A stretch of 64,000 bases of DNA from Polaribacter haliotis (GTDB lineage Bacteria > Bacteroidota > Bacteroidia > Flavobacteriales > Flavobacteriaceae): assembly GCF_014784055.1 (NCBI RefSeq), contig NZ_CP061813.1:2180001-2244000 (forward strand). Direction: 5' to 3'. A model generated the notes under the pieces. That model was given only the letters and a program-made list of their open reading frames with translations. It searched no databases and was not told the DNA's origin. Below, in pieces: positions 20,130 to 28,894 of the stretch (positions within the stretch are counted from its first letter, which is position 1; every line of letters starts with the position of its first letter). Made by a program: the position numbers and the translations under genes.

Positions 20130-20137
20130 CAAATGTA
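20130..20137 (-). promoter_or_regulatory. Candidate -7 promoter box directly upstream of ilvA
   Basis: The minus strand reads TACATTTG, an exact TAnnTTTG. Its usual distance puts the transcription start at or within a base or two of the ilvA ATG (20126), so the mRNA would be leaderless or nearly so. No TTTG is found 19 bp upstream; that space is occupied by the terminator hairpin. Confidence 0.35.
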
Positions 20138-20142
20138 AAAAG

Positions 20143-20175
20143 AAAACCTGTCAGATTTAAATTCTGACAGGTTTT
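20143..20175 (-). terminator. Intrinsic terminator between ilvC and ilvA
   Basis: The perfect 13-bp inverted repeat AAAACCTGTCAGA / TCTGACAGGTTTT has a 7-nt loop and is followed on the minus strand by TTTTCTTTTT. It lies 25 bp after the ilvC stop and only 16 bp before the ilvA ATG. It would end most ilvDBNC transcripts before ilvA. Confidence 0.85.
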
Positions 20176-20199
20176 TATAAGTGTTAAAATCTTTATTAA

Positions 20200-21675
20200 T
20201 TAAGCAGATTTTATAACTTTCATTGCTGTCATCGCTGTTCTTAATTTAGCACCAACGATTTCTACTGGATGATTTCTAATAATGCTGTTAATTCTAATCA
20301 ATTCTTGATTATCAACCTCATTAGAATCTGTAAATTTCTTTCCAATAATATTAGTATGAACTGTTTTCATAAAATCAGTTAATAAAGGTTTACAAGCGTG
20401 GTCGAATAAATAACAACCATATTCTGCTGTATCAGAAATTACACGGTTCATTTCTGCCAATTTCATTCTTGCAATTGTATTTGCAATTAATGGCGTTTCG
20501 TGTAAAGATTCGTAATATGCAGATGCTTCAATAATTCCAGATTCTGTCATTGCTTCAAAAGCTAACTCTACACCAGCTCTTACAAAAGCAACTAATAAAG
20601 TTCCATGGTCGAAATATTCTTGTTCAGAAATTTCATCTGAAGTAATTTCTTGCTTTTCGAAAGCAGTTTCTCCTGTTGCAGCTCTCCATTTTAATAAATT
20701 AACATCATCATTTGCCCAATCTTCCATCATGGTTTTAGAGAAATGACCTGTCATAATATCGTCCATATGTTTTTGGAATAATGGACGCATAATGTCTTTT
20801 AATTCTTCAGAAATTCTAAACGCTTCTACTTTTGCAGGATTAGACAATCTGTCCATCATATTTGTGATTCCACCATGTTTTAAAGCTTCAGTTACAGTTT
20901 CCCAACCATATTGAATTAATTTTGCTGCATAACCTGGTTCGATTCCTTTTTCTACCATTTTATCGAAAGACAAAATAGCTCCTGTTTGTAACAAACCACA
21001 TAAAATAGTTTGCTCTCCCATTAAATCGGATTTAACTTCTGCAACAAAAGAAGATGCTAAAACTCCTGCTCTATCTCCTCCAGTTCCTACTGCATAAGCT
21101 TTTGCTTGTTCCCAACCTTTATTCTCTGGGTCGTTTTCTGGATGCACAGCAATTAAAGTTGGTACACCAAATCCTCTTTTATATTCTTCACGAACTTCAG
21201 ATCCAGGACATTTTGGAGCCACCATAATTACGGTTAAATCCTTACGAATTTTCATTCCTTCTTCCACAATATTAAAACCGTGAGAATACGATAATGTTGC
21301 TCCTTTTTTCATTAAAGGCATTACTGTATTTACTGCATTTGTGTGTTGTTTGTCTGGAGTAAGATTTAAAACTAAATCTGCAGTCGGAATTAAATCTTCG
21401 TAATTACCAACTTTAAAATCGTTAGAAGTTGCATTTTTAAATGACTGTCTTTTTTGATCGATTGCTGCTTGTCTTAAAGCATAAGAAATATCTAAACCAG
21501 AATCTCTCATATTTAATCCTTGGTTTAATCCTTGTGCTCCACAGCCCACAATAACAATTTTCTTCCCTTTTAATGCGCTTACTCCGTCTTCAAATTCTGA
21601 AGCGTCCATAAAACGACATTTTCCTAATTGTTCTAATTTCTCTCTTAATGTTAATGTGTTAAAATAATTTGACAT
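20200..21675 (-). CDS. ilvC: Ketol-acid reductoisomerase, class II (long form)
   Basis: This 491-residue protein is the class II KARI length found in E. coli and plants. It has the NADPH-binding Rossmann segment [19 protein letters not shown] and a duplicated all-helical C-terminal region with the Mg-binding acidic residues ([11 protein letters not shown] and a later [11 protein letters not shown]). It converts acetolactate and acetohydroxybutyrate to dihydroxy acids in valine and isoleucine synthesis. It lies 58 bp downstream of ilvN in the ilvDBNC operon and ends at a strong terminator. Confidence 0.97.
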   Translation of the reverse strand: MSNYFNTLTLREKLEQLGKCRFMDASEFEDGVSALKGKKIVIVGCGAQGLNQGLNMRDSGLDISYALRQAAIDQKRQSFKNATSNDFKVGNYEDLIPTADLVLNLTPDKQHTNAVNTVMPLMKKGATLSYSHGFNIVEEGMKIRKDLTVIMVAPKCPGSEVREEYKRGFGVPTLIAVHPENDPENKGWEQAKAYAVGTGGDRAGVLASSFVAEVKSDLMGEQTILCGLLQTGAILSFDKMVEKGIEPGYAAKLIQYGWETVTEALKHGGITNMMDRLSNPAKVEAFRISEELKDIMRPLFQKHMDDIMTGHFSKTMMEDWANDDVNLLKWRAATGETAFEKQEITSDEISEQEYFDHGTLLVAFVRAGVELAFEAMTESGIIEASAYYESLHETPLIANTIARMKLAEMNRVISDTAEYGCYLFDHACKPLLTDFMKTVHTNIIGKKFTDSNEVDNQELIRINSIIRNHPVEIVGAKLRTAMTAMKVIKSA

Positions 21676-21733
21676 TTTTTTTGTTTTAATTTTTGATAAG
21701 CATAAAGAAAAATCTTTACTCTTTAATCTATTT

Positions 21734-22264
21734 TTAGTTGTTGTATGTTTCTAATAATGTTGAAATTTTCATTTCGTCTTTAGATATTGCTATTAATCCT
21801 GAACGTGTGTATTGCATAATTCCAAAAGGACTTAATTCATTGTAAAGTTCAATGATTTCTTCTTTTTTACCAGATTTTTCCAATACAAAGAATTCTTTGT
21901 TAACAGTAACAATTCTAGCATTACTTTCTTTAATTATATTCTGAATTTGACGTTCTTCAAACAATAATTCAGATTTAATTTTAAACAATCCAGAAATTTG
22001 ATAAATAATTTCGTCTAAATCGTGATAATATGCCTTAATAACCTCTACTTGTTTCTCTATCTGACCAATGATTTTCTTAACATTATCTTCAATCATATTT
22101 ACAACAATAGTAAATTTAGCAACCCCTTCAATTTCAGATGGAGAAATATTTAAACTCTCTATATTGATGTGTCTTCTTTGAAATATTGCTGAAATTCTAT
22201 TCAACAATCCAATATTATTTTCAGTATAAACTGATATGGTAAATAATTGTTTTTCTGTACTCAT
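21734..22264 (-). CDS. ilvN: Acetolactate synthase small (regulatory) subunit
   Basis: This 176-residue protein has an N-terminal ACT domain ([20 protein letters not shown]) and a C-terminal AHAS small-subunit domain. It confers valine feedback inhibition on, and activates, the catalytic subunit IlvB. It lies 88 bp downstream of ilvB. The spacer contains short GTTTAAA-type tandem repeats and a pyrimidine-rich tract rather than a promoter or terminator I can recognise. Confidence 0.95.
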   Translation of the reverse strand: MSTEKQLFTISVYTENNIGLLNRISAIFQRRHINIESLNISPSEIEGVAKFTIVVNMIEDNVKKIIGQIEKQVEVIKAYYHDLDEIIYQISGLFKIKSELLFEERQIQNIIKESNARIVTVNKEFFVLEKSGKKEEIIELYNELSPFGIMQYTRSGLIAISKDEMKISTLLETYNN

Positions 22265-22352
22265 ACTTTTAAGTTCAAGGTTTAAAGTTTAAAGTTTCAA
22301 AGTTGCCACTCTTCTCTTTAATCTTTGTTCTCTATTCTTTTCTCTAATTTTA
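22265..22352. repeat. Low-complexity spacer between ilvB and ilvN
   Basis: The spacer consists of GTTTAAA/GTTTCAAA tandem units (about 22273-22306) and a pyrimidine-rich tract (TTCTCTTTAATC and TTCTCTATTC types). No promoter, terminator or gene is seen in it. Confidence 0.5.
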
Positions 22353-24086
22353 TTACTCTAATCTTACGTCTGAAACACTTGCTCCTGTAGGAATCATTGG
22401 AAATACATTTCCTTCTTTTTCTACACAAACCTCTAAAAAGTATGCTTCTTTACTTTCCATCATTTCTTTAACAGCTTCTGCTAAATCTTCTCTTTTTGTA
22501 ACTTTTCTTGCTTTGATATAATAACCTTCTGCAATTGCCACAAAATTAGGATTTATCATTTCTGTAGATGCATAACGTTTCTCAAAAAATAGTTGTTGCC
22601 ATTGACGCACCATTCCTAAAAAATCGTTATTTAAAACCACCACTTTTACAGCAGCTTTTTGCTGAAAAATAGTTCCTAATTCTTGAATTGTCATTTGGTA
22701 ACCTCCATCACCTGAAATAGAAACCACTTCACGTTCTGGCGCAGCCATTTTTGCTCCAATTGCTGCTGGCAAACCAAAGCCCATTGTTCCTAATCCACCA
22801 GAAGTAATATTACTTTTCGTTTTATTGAATTCTGCATATCTACAAGCTATCATTTGATGTTGACCAACATCTGATACAATTGCTGCGTTTCCTTTACTCT
22901 GAATATTTATTTCTTTTAAAACTTCACCCATTGTTAAACCTTCTTTGGTTGGATGTAAGTCGTCTTTTATTACTTTGTCGTATTCAATAGCATATAAATC
23001 TTTAAATTTTTGATGCCATTCTGAATGAGAATTACTATTAATTAAAGGCAAAACAGCTTCTAAAGTCGCTTTTGCATCGCCTAAAACTGCAACATCTGCC
23101 TTTACGTTTTTATTTACTTCTGCAGGATCAATTTCAAAGTGAATTACTTTTGCTTGTGTAGCATATTCATCTAATTTTCCTGTAACTCTATCATCAAAAC
23201 GCATTCCGATTGCGATTAAAACATCACATTCATTTGTTAGGACATTTGGTGCATAATTTCCATGCATTCCAACCATACCAACATTTAAAGGATGTTTTGT
23301 AGGAATTGCTGAAGCTCCTAAAATTGTCCATGCAGCAGGAATTCCTGCTTTTTCAATTACTGCTTTAAATGCTTCTTCTGCCTTCCCTAAAATTACTCCT
23401 TGCCCCCAAACAACTAATGGTTTCTTTGCTTCATTAATTAACTTTGCAGCAGCTTCTAAAGAACCTTCTACTGTTTTAGGAATTGGAACGTAACTTCTAA
23501 CTTTCGTGCACTTTTCATAAGAAAAATCGAATTTTTCTATTTGAGCATCTTTTGTTATATCAATTAAAACTGGCCCTGGTCTTCCACTTCTTGCAATGTA
23601 AAATGCTTTTGCAATTGCTTCTGGAATGTCTGCTGCTTTTGTAACTTGACAATTCCATTTTGTAACTGGCGTAGAAATACCAACTATATCTGTTTCTTGA
23701 AACGCATCACTTCCTAACAAATGAGAAAAAACCTGCCCAGTAATACAAACCATTGGTGTAGAATCTATCTGTGCATCTGCAATACCAGTTATTAAGTTTG
23801 TTGCTCCAGGTCCAGAAGTTGCCATTGCAACTCCAACTTCACCAGAAATTCTTGCATAACCTTGTGCAGAATGTGTTGCACCTTGCTCATGACGTGTTAA
23901 AACATGGTGAATTTTATCTTGATATTTATACAATTCATCATAAACAGGCATAATTGCGCCTCCTGGATAACCGTATAAAATCTTAACTCCTTCTTCTATA
24001 AGACATCTAACAATTGCCTCACTTCCAGAAATATATTCTGTAGTTTTAGTAGCTTTATCTGTGTTTTTTATGGTTTGTGTTTCCAT
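22353..24086 (-). CDS. ilvB: Acetolactate synthase large (catalytic) subunit
   Basis: This 577-residue ThDP enzyme has the PYR-domain segment YGYPGGAIMP with the catalytic glutamate in LTRHEQGATH. The FAD-binding middle domain and the Mg-ThDP motif GDGGYQMT...NND (about residues 450-480) are present. It condenses pyruvate with pyruvate or 2-oxobutanoate. It is the second gene of the ilvDBNC operon, 101 bp after ilvD. That gap is a low-complexity purine/pyrimidine-rich inverted repeat. Confidence 0.97.
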   Translation of the reverse strand: METQTIKNTDKATKTTEYISGSEAIVRCLIEEGVKILYGYPGGAIMPVYDELYKYQDKIHHVLTRHEQGATHSAQGYARISGEVGVAMATSGPGATNLITGIADAQIDSTPMVCITGQVFSHLLGSDAFQETDIVGISTPVTKWNCQVTKAADIPEAIAKAFYIARSGRPGPVLIDITKDAQIEKFDFSYEKCTKVRSYVPIPKTVEGSLEAAAKLINEAKKPLVVWGQGVILGKAEEAFKAVIEKAGIPAAWTILGASAIPTKHPLNVGMVGMHGNYAPNVLTNECDVLIAIGMRFDDRVTGKLDEYATQAKVIHFEIDPAEVNKNVKADVAVLGDAKATLEAVLPLINSNSHSEWHQKFKDLYAIEYDKVIKDDLHPTKEGLTMGEVLKEINIQSKGNAAIVSDVGQHQMIACRYAEFNKTKSNITSGGLGTMGFGLPAAIGAKMAAPEREVVSISGDGGYQMTIQELGTIFQQKAAVKVVVLNNDFLGMVRQWQQLFFEKRYASTEMINPNFVAIAEGYYIKARKVTKREDLAEAVKEMMESKEAYFLEVCVEKEGNVFPMIPTGASVSDVRLE

Positions 24087-24187
24087 ATATTTTTATTTTT
24101 AGATGAAAGAAAAGAGATAAAAGAATAAAGATTTTTCCAATCTGTCTCTTTTTTCTTTTCTCTTGCTTCTTTTTTCTGTTTTCTTAA
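24087..24187. repeat. Purine/pyrimidine-rich inverted spacer between ilvD and ilvB
   Basis: A GAAAGAAAAGAGATAAAAG tract (about 24104-24131) is followed by pyrimidine tracts of the TCTCTTTTTTCTTTTCTCTT kind. They can pair into a long imperfect hairpin. No gene or promoter is seen. Confidence 0.5.
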
Positions 24188-25864
24188 TTACAAATCAGTT
24201 ACACAACCTTTTGAAGCTGATGCTACTGATTTTGCGTATTTATATAAAATTCCTTTGTTGTGTTTTAGTGCTGGCTCAACCCATTTCGATTTTCTTTCTG
24301 CCAATTCTTCATCAGAAAGTAAAACGTTTATAGAGTTATCTTCTGCGCTAATTCTAATTTTATCGCCAGTTTCTAACAAACCAATTGTACCTCCAGATTG
24401 TGCTTCTGGTGTAATATGTCCGACCACAAAACCATGGGTTCCTCCAGAAAAACGACCATCTGTAATTAAAGCTACAGATTTTCCTAAACCTGCTCCCATA
24501 ATTAAAGAAGTTGGTTTTAACATTTCTGGCATTCCTGGTCCTCCTTTAGGTCCAACATATCGAATGACGACTACATCTCCTCTTTCTACTTCTCCGTTAG
24601 AAATCCCGGTATTTGCTGCTTGTTCACCATCATAAACCACAGCTTTTCCTTCAAATAATAAACCTTCATTTCCAGAAATTTTGGCTACAGCTCCTTCTGT
24701 TGCAAGGTTTCCATATATAATTTGAATATTTCCTGATGATTTTAATGCTTTATCTTTTGGATAAATTACATCTTGATCTTCAAACTCCATTGCTTCTACA
24801 TTTGCTAAATTTTCTGCTAAAGTTTTACCTGTAACAGTCATACAATCTCCATGTAAATAACCATTGTCTAATAAATATTTCATAATTGCTGGTGTTCCTC
24901 CAACTCCATGAACATCTTCCATTAAATATTTTCCAGATGGTTTTAAATCTGCAATTAATGGCGTTCTATCTGAAACTCTTTGAAAATCTTCTAATGTAAA
25001 TTCGATATCTGCAGCGTGTGCAATTGCCAAAAAGTGTAAAACTGCATTTGTAGAACCACCTAAAGCATTTACAATTGCAATTGCATTTTCTAAAGATTTT
25101 TTAGAAATGATATCTAAAGGTTTTAAATCTAATTCTAATAAATTTTTTATTGCTAAAGCTGTTCTTTCTGCTTCCGATAATTTATTCGGATTTTCAGCAG
25201 GAATAGACGAATTGTAAGGCAATGCAAAACCCATACATTCAATAGCAGAAGCCATTGTGTTTGCAGTGTACATTCCTCCACAAGCTCCAGCTCCTGGAAT
25301 TGCTCTTTTTATAATTTCTCTGTATTCTTCTTCTTCTATTTCTCCTGCAACTTTTTGCCCTAAAGCTTCAAAAGCAGAAACAATATTTAATTTTCTTCCT
25401 TTATAATTTCCAGATGCAATTGTTCCTCCATACATCATAATTGACGGACGATTTAATCGCAACATTGCAATAACTGCTCCTGGCATATTTTTATCGCAAC
25501 CAACCACAGAAACCAATGCATCGTAACTTTGTGCATTCATAACTGTTTCTATAGAATCTGCAATAATATCTCTGGAAGCTAATGAATAATTCATTCCAGA
25601 AGTTCCCATTGAAATTCCGTCTGAAACACCAATTGTATTGAATCCTAAACCGACTAAACCTGCAATTTTAGATTCCACTTTTACTTCTGCTGCCAAATTG
25701 TTTAAGTGCATGTTACATGGATTACCATCGTAACCTGTACTTGCAATACCAACTTGCGCTTTGCTCATATCTTCATCCGACAAACCAACTGCATATAACA
25801 TTGCTTGAGATGCTGGTTGAGATTCGTCTTGTGTTAATCTTTTGCTGTGTTTATTTAATTCCAT
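24188..25864 (-). CDS. ilvD: Dihydroxy-acid dehydratase
   Basis: This 558-residue protein has the iron-sulfur cysteines of the IlvD/Edd family in GCDKNMPG and [11 protein letters not shown], together with GGSTNAVLH and the Mg-binding DGISMG region. It dehydrates dihydroxy-isovalerate and dihydroxy-methylvalerate to the keto acids of Val and Ile. It is the first enzyme gene of the ilvDBNC operon. A 294-nt leader region upstream contains an Ile/Val/Thr-rich peptide and a terminator (26034-26158), indicating attenuation control. Confidence 0.97.
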   Translation of the reverse strand: MELNKHSKRLTQDESQPASQAMLYAVGLSDEDMSKAQVGIASTGYDGNPCNMHLNNLAAEVKVESKIAGLVGLGFNTIGVSDGISMGTSGMNYSLASRDIIADSIETVMNAQSYDALVSVVGCDKNMPGAVIAMLRLNRPSIMMYGGTIASGNYKGRKLNIVSAFEALGQKVAGEIEEEEYREIIKRAIPGAGACGGMYTANTMASAIECMGFALPYNSSIPAENPNKLSEAERTALAIKNLLELDLKPLDIISKKSLENAIAIVNALGGSTNAVLHFLAIAHAADIEFTLEDFQRVSDRTPLIADLKPSGKYLMEDVHGVGGTPAIMKYLLDNGYLHGDCMTVTGKTLAENLANVEAMEFEDQDVIYPKDKALKSSGNIQIIYGNLATEGAVAKISGNEGLLFEGKAVVYDGEQAANTGISNGEVERGDVVVIRYVGPKGGPGMPEMLKPTSLIMGAGLGKSVALITDGRFSGGTHGFVVGHITPEAQSGGTIGLLETGDKIRISAEDNSINVLLSDEELAERKSKWVEPALKHNKGILYKYAKSVASASKGCVTDL

Positions 25865-26033
25865 TTACTGTTTTGTTCAATTTGTTGTCTAAATTACTAT
25901 GTTTTTACATTTTTGTTAAATAATCTTCATTATAAACCTTTAAATTCAGGTATTCAAAAAAACACTTAACTATTTGATTTATTGTTACTTAACTACTTCT
26001 TATTATGATGTTCAAATGTTGAAATATTTCCAT

Positions 26034-26063
26034 AAAAAAACCTTCCATTTTACAGGAAGGTTT
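26034..26063 (-). terminator. Attenuator terminator upstream of ilvD, with alternative antiterminator
   Basis: On the minus strand AAACCTTCC and GGAAGGTTT form a 9-bp stem with an 8-nt loop, followed by seven T residues. It lies 33 nt after the stop of the leader peptide and 170 nt before ilvD. The sequence AGGAAG (26093-26088), just after the leader stop codon, is complementary to CTTCCT (26059-26054) in the terminator's first arm. It could form a competing antiterminator of at least 6 bp. Confidence 0.8.
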
Positions 26064-26095
26064 GCTTTATAAAATATATAAATACTACTTCCTTA

Positions 26096-26158
26096 TCATG
26101 TCGTAATAATTACGATGACAATAATAATAGAAATAATATTTGATAATTGGTTTCTCAT
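26096..26158 (-). CDS. ilv operon leader peptide (20 residues)
   Basis: The ATG at 26158 opens a 20-codon frame ending in tandem stops TGA TAA. Residues 8-20 read IISIIIVIVIITT, so the peptide has eight Ile, two Val, two Thr and one Leu. These are exactly the residues whose supply the downstream ilvDBNC(A) genes control. A terminator with a competing pairing follows, as in enterobacterial ilv attenuators. A near-consensus -7 box (AATATTTG, 26174-26167) would start transcription about 5 nt before the ATG. No Shine-Dalgarno sequence is visible. Expression is inferred, not shown. Confidence 0.82.
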   Translation of the reverse strand: MRNQLSNIISIIIVIVIITT

Positions 26159-26234
26159 TTGAATGACAAATATTGAAATTATTTATTTAATAAAACTAAT
26201 AAATAATTACTTTTTTAATTTTCTTCTATTTGCC

Positions 26235-26344
26235 AGCAAACAAGTTTAGCCCAGATTGAACGGTTTGTTTGAGCTCTTTTTTATTCTTTTTTGAATAAAA
26301 AAAGCGAGTAGTGAAAGCTGGAAATGGCTCCAAAAAAAATTAAA
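26235..26344 (+). repeat. Dispersed intergenic element, copy 1
   Basis: The left block at 26235-26260 (AGCAAACAAGTTTAGCCC then a base, then GATTGAA) matches 53051-53076 at 25 of 26 positions. The right block from 26309 (TAGTG, AAAGC, GGAAAT, GCT, then an A-run and TTAA) matches 53179-53215. The variable middle contains a hairpin, CTTTTTTATTC/GAATAAAAAAG. The element abuts the leuB stop codon, with its A-run reading into it. Nothing in it looks like a coding sequence. It may be a small RNA, a 3'-end processing site or a REP-like repeat. Confidence 0.7.
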
Positions 26345-27461
26345 TAATAGTGCTTTGCCCTGCGTGAATATTCATAAAGTTAATATTACTATCTTCTTGA
26401 TTTAGAATATAATCTGAAATAAAATCTCCAACTTTAGAAGTTGCTGCTGGGTATTTATTTTTCCCTTTTATGTCTTGGGTAGATATGTTTAAGTCCAAAG
26501 ATTTTTCTACAGCTCTCTTAATTGCATCTGCTTCTTCCTCTAAACCAAAATGCTCTAACATCATAGCTGCAGACAAAATTGACGCTAAAGGGTTTGCAAT
26601 ATCTTTGCCTGTTGCTTCTGGAAAAGTACCATGAACTGGCGCAAATAAAGCATTATCTTCTCCTATTGAAGAGGATGCCAACAAACCAATTGAGCCCGAA
26701 ATTACACTTGCTTCGTCTGAAATTATATCTCCAATAAAGTTTTCTGTAAGAATTACATCGAACTTTTTTGGGTTTAAAATTAACTTCATTGCTGCATTAT
26801 CTGCATACATGTGTTCTAACTCTACGTTTTTGTATTGTTTTGCAATTTCTGTAACCGTTTTTCTCCACAATTTCGAAGTTTCTAATACGTTCGATTTGTC
26901 GATTAAAGTCACTTTATTTCTTCTACTTTGAGATGCTTTAAATGCTAAATGTGCAATTCTTGAAATCTCGTCAACAGTGTAAGAACAAACATCGTAAGCG
27001 CTTTTGCCATCTTTGCTTGTTTCTTTTTTTCCGAAGTAAATTCCGGCTGTTAATTCTCTAAAAATAAGAATATCTGTTCCTTTAATTATTTCTCTTCTTA
27101 AAGGCGAATTTTTAATTAATTGATCGTACGCTTTTACAGGATTTATGTTGCTAAAAAGATCTAATTCTTTTCTTAATCGCAATAAACCTTGTTCTGGCCT
27201 AATTCTTAATGATGGATCGTTATCGTATTTTGGATCGCCAATTGCTCCAAATAAAATTGCATCTGCATTTTTACAAATTTCAATTGTTTTTTCTGGTAAT
27301 GGATTTCCTGTTGCATCTATTGCACAAGAACCCATTTGAGCTTCTTTGTATAAAAAAATATGATCGTACACTTCTGCAACTGCATCTAATGCTTTTTTTG
27401 CTTGATTGGTTACTTCTGGCCCAATACCATCTCCTGGAATTACTGCTATTGTGTATTTCAT
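26340..27461 (-). CDS. leuB: 3-isopropylmalate dehydrogenase
   Basis: This 373-residue protein has the isocitrate/isopropylmalate dehydrogenase signature. AVIPGDGIGPEV opens it, with RPEQGLLRLRK for substrate binding, NFIGDIISDEAS for Mg binding and HGTFPEATGKDIANP for NAD binding. It oxidises 3-isopropylmalate in leucine synthesis. The C-terminus runs about 15 residues past the usual end (NINFMNIHAGQS). It lies 125 bp downstream of leuA. The dehydratase genes leuC and leuD, usually adjacent in relatives, are not here. Confidence 0.94.
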   Translation of the reverse strand: MKYTIAVIPGDGIGPEVTNQAKKALDAVAEVYDHIFLYKEAQMGSCAIDATGNPLPEKTIEICKNADAILFGAIGDPKYDNDPSLRIRPEQGLLRLRKELDLFSNINPVKAYDQLIKNSPLRREIIKGTDILIFRELTAGIYFGKKETSKDGKSAYDVCSYTVDEISRIAHLAFKASQSRRNKVTLIDKSNVLETSKLWRKTVTEIAKQYKNVELEHMYADNAAMKLILNPKKFDVILTENFIGDIISDEASVISGSIGLLASSSIGEDNALFAPVHGTFPEATGKDIANPLASILSAAMMLEHFGLEEEADAIKRAVEKSLDLNISTQDIKGKNKYPAATSKVGDFISDYILNQEDSNINFMNIHAGQSTII

Positions 27462-27586
27462 ATACTATTTTTTGAAGAATTGATCTTAAAAATCAAAGGT
27501 AGCTGCTAATTTACTAATAAGTTGGTTGATTAAAAAATACTACAACTACCTATGAAGACAAAGTTTATTTTCGAATTTCTTTAAGA

Positions 27587-28762
27587 TTAAGCAATGGATA
27601 TTTTAGAAATTTTATTCACTTCTTTCATTATTTGATGAATATCTTCATCTTTTACTTCTTTTTGTTTATCTGCAGTTTCTAAGAAAGAAGTATATGCACT
27701 ATCTAATTGAATTTTGGTTAATTCGTAACCAATTTTTTTAGCTCTGTAAGCCAATGCTGCTCTACCACTTCTTGCTGTTAAAACAATTGCGCTTTCGGTA
27801 ACACCAACATCTTCAGGATCCATAATTTCGTATGTTTCTCTATTTTTTATAACTCCATCTTGATGAATACCAGAACTATGAGCAAATGCATTTGCACCCA
27901 CAATTGCCTTATTTGGTTGCACTGGCATTCCCATACTTTCGCGAACCATAATAGAAGTATCGTACAATAATTTTGTATTGATAGATGTCTCTAAGTTTAA
28001 ATATGGATGTTGCTTTAACACCATTACAACTTCTTCTAAAGCTGTATTTCCTGCTCTTTCTCCAATTCCGTTTATGGTACATTCTATTTGACGAGCACCA
28101 TTGATAACGCCTGCAATTGAGTTTGCAGTTGCCATTCCTAAATCGTTATGACAATGACAAGAAAGAATTACATTTTCGATACCTTTTACGTTTTCACGCA
28201 AATATTTCATTTTTGCACCATATTCTTCTGGCAAACAATATCCTGTTGTATCTGGAATATTCAACACAGTTGCACCTGCTTTAATAACTTCCTCGCAAAC
28301 TCTTGCTAAAAACTCATTGTCTGTTCTACCAGCATCTTCCGCATAAAATTCGATATCTTCCACAAAAGATTTTGCATAAGAAACCGCTTTTACTGCACGT
28401 TCTATTACTTTTTCTCTTGTTGAATTAAATTTGAATTTTATATGAGAATCGCTCGTTCCAATTCCTGTATGAATTCTTGGATGTTTTGCAAATTTTAATG
28501 CTTCTGCAGCAACTTTAATATCGTTTTCTACAGCTCTGGTTAGCCCACAAACTGTAGCATTTTTTACAATTTTTGCAATTTCAGAAACAGATGTAAAATC
28601 CCCTGGACTAGATACTGGAAAACCAGCTTCAATTACATTAACACCCAACAAATCTAATCGCTCTGCAATCACTAATTTCTGTTTTGTATCTAACTTACAG
28701 CCTGGAACTTGCTCTCCATCTCTTAGTGTTGTGTCGAATATTTGAACTTGATTGTCTTGCAT
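27587..28762 (-). CDS. leuA: 2-isopropylmalate synthase, short form
   Basis: This 391-residue protein has the DRE-TIM metallolyase motifs [13 protein letters not shown] (about residues 9-21) and the metal-binding [14 protein letters not shown]. It is about 120 residues shorter than E. coli LeuA and lacks the C-terminal LeuA dimerisation/allosteric domain. Feedback control by leucine through that domain is therefore not expected. Homocitrate or citramalate synthase activity is an alternative, but the adjacent leuB favours leucine synthesis. It diverges from an unknown gene at 28895 across 132 bp. No Leu-rich leader peptide is visible there. Confidence 0.85.
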   Translation of the reverse strand: MQDNQVQIFDTTLRDGEQVPGCKLDTKQKLVIAERLDLLGVNVIEAGFPVSSPGDFTSVSEIAKIVKNATVCGLTRAVENDIKVAAEALKFAKHPRIHTGIGTSDSHIKFKFNSTREKVIERAVKAVSYAKSFVEDIEFYAEDAGRTDNEFLARVCEEVIKAGATVLNIPDTTGYCLPEEYGAKMKYLRENVKGIENVILSCHCHNDLGMATANSIAGVINGARQIECTINGIGERAGNTALEEVVMVLKQHPYLNLETSINTKLLYDTSIMVRESMGMPVQPNKAIVGANAFAHSSGIHQDGVIKNRETYEIMDPEDVGVTESAIVLTARSGRAALAYRAKKIGYELTKIQLDSAYTSFLETADKQKEVKDEDIHQIMKEVNKISKISIA

Positions 28763-28894
28763 AATTTCTGAAAAGATTATCTTTATTATAAATCAAATAT
28801 ATATCTTGCATTTTCAAATACATTATAAATTTACATTTTAGTACGATTTCTAAGGGATTTTAAATATATGTAATTATTTGATTTTAAGATATTT

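Noticed and set aside
20127..20132. TTG start of ilvA two codons before the ATG.
   Set aside because: The TTG lies inside a TACATTTG promoter-like box, so it would probably not be within the transcript.
28763..28894. Search for a Leu-rich leader peptide upstream of leuA.
   Set aside because: The 132-bp gap has no short frame enriched in Leu and no terminator hairpin, although TATATTTG-type boxes occur.
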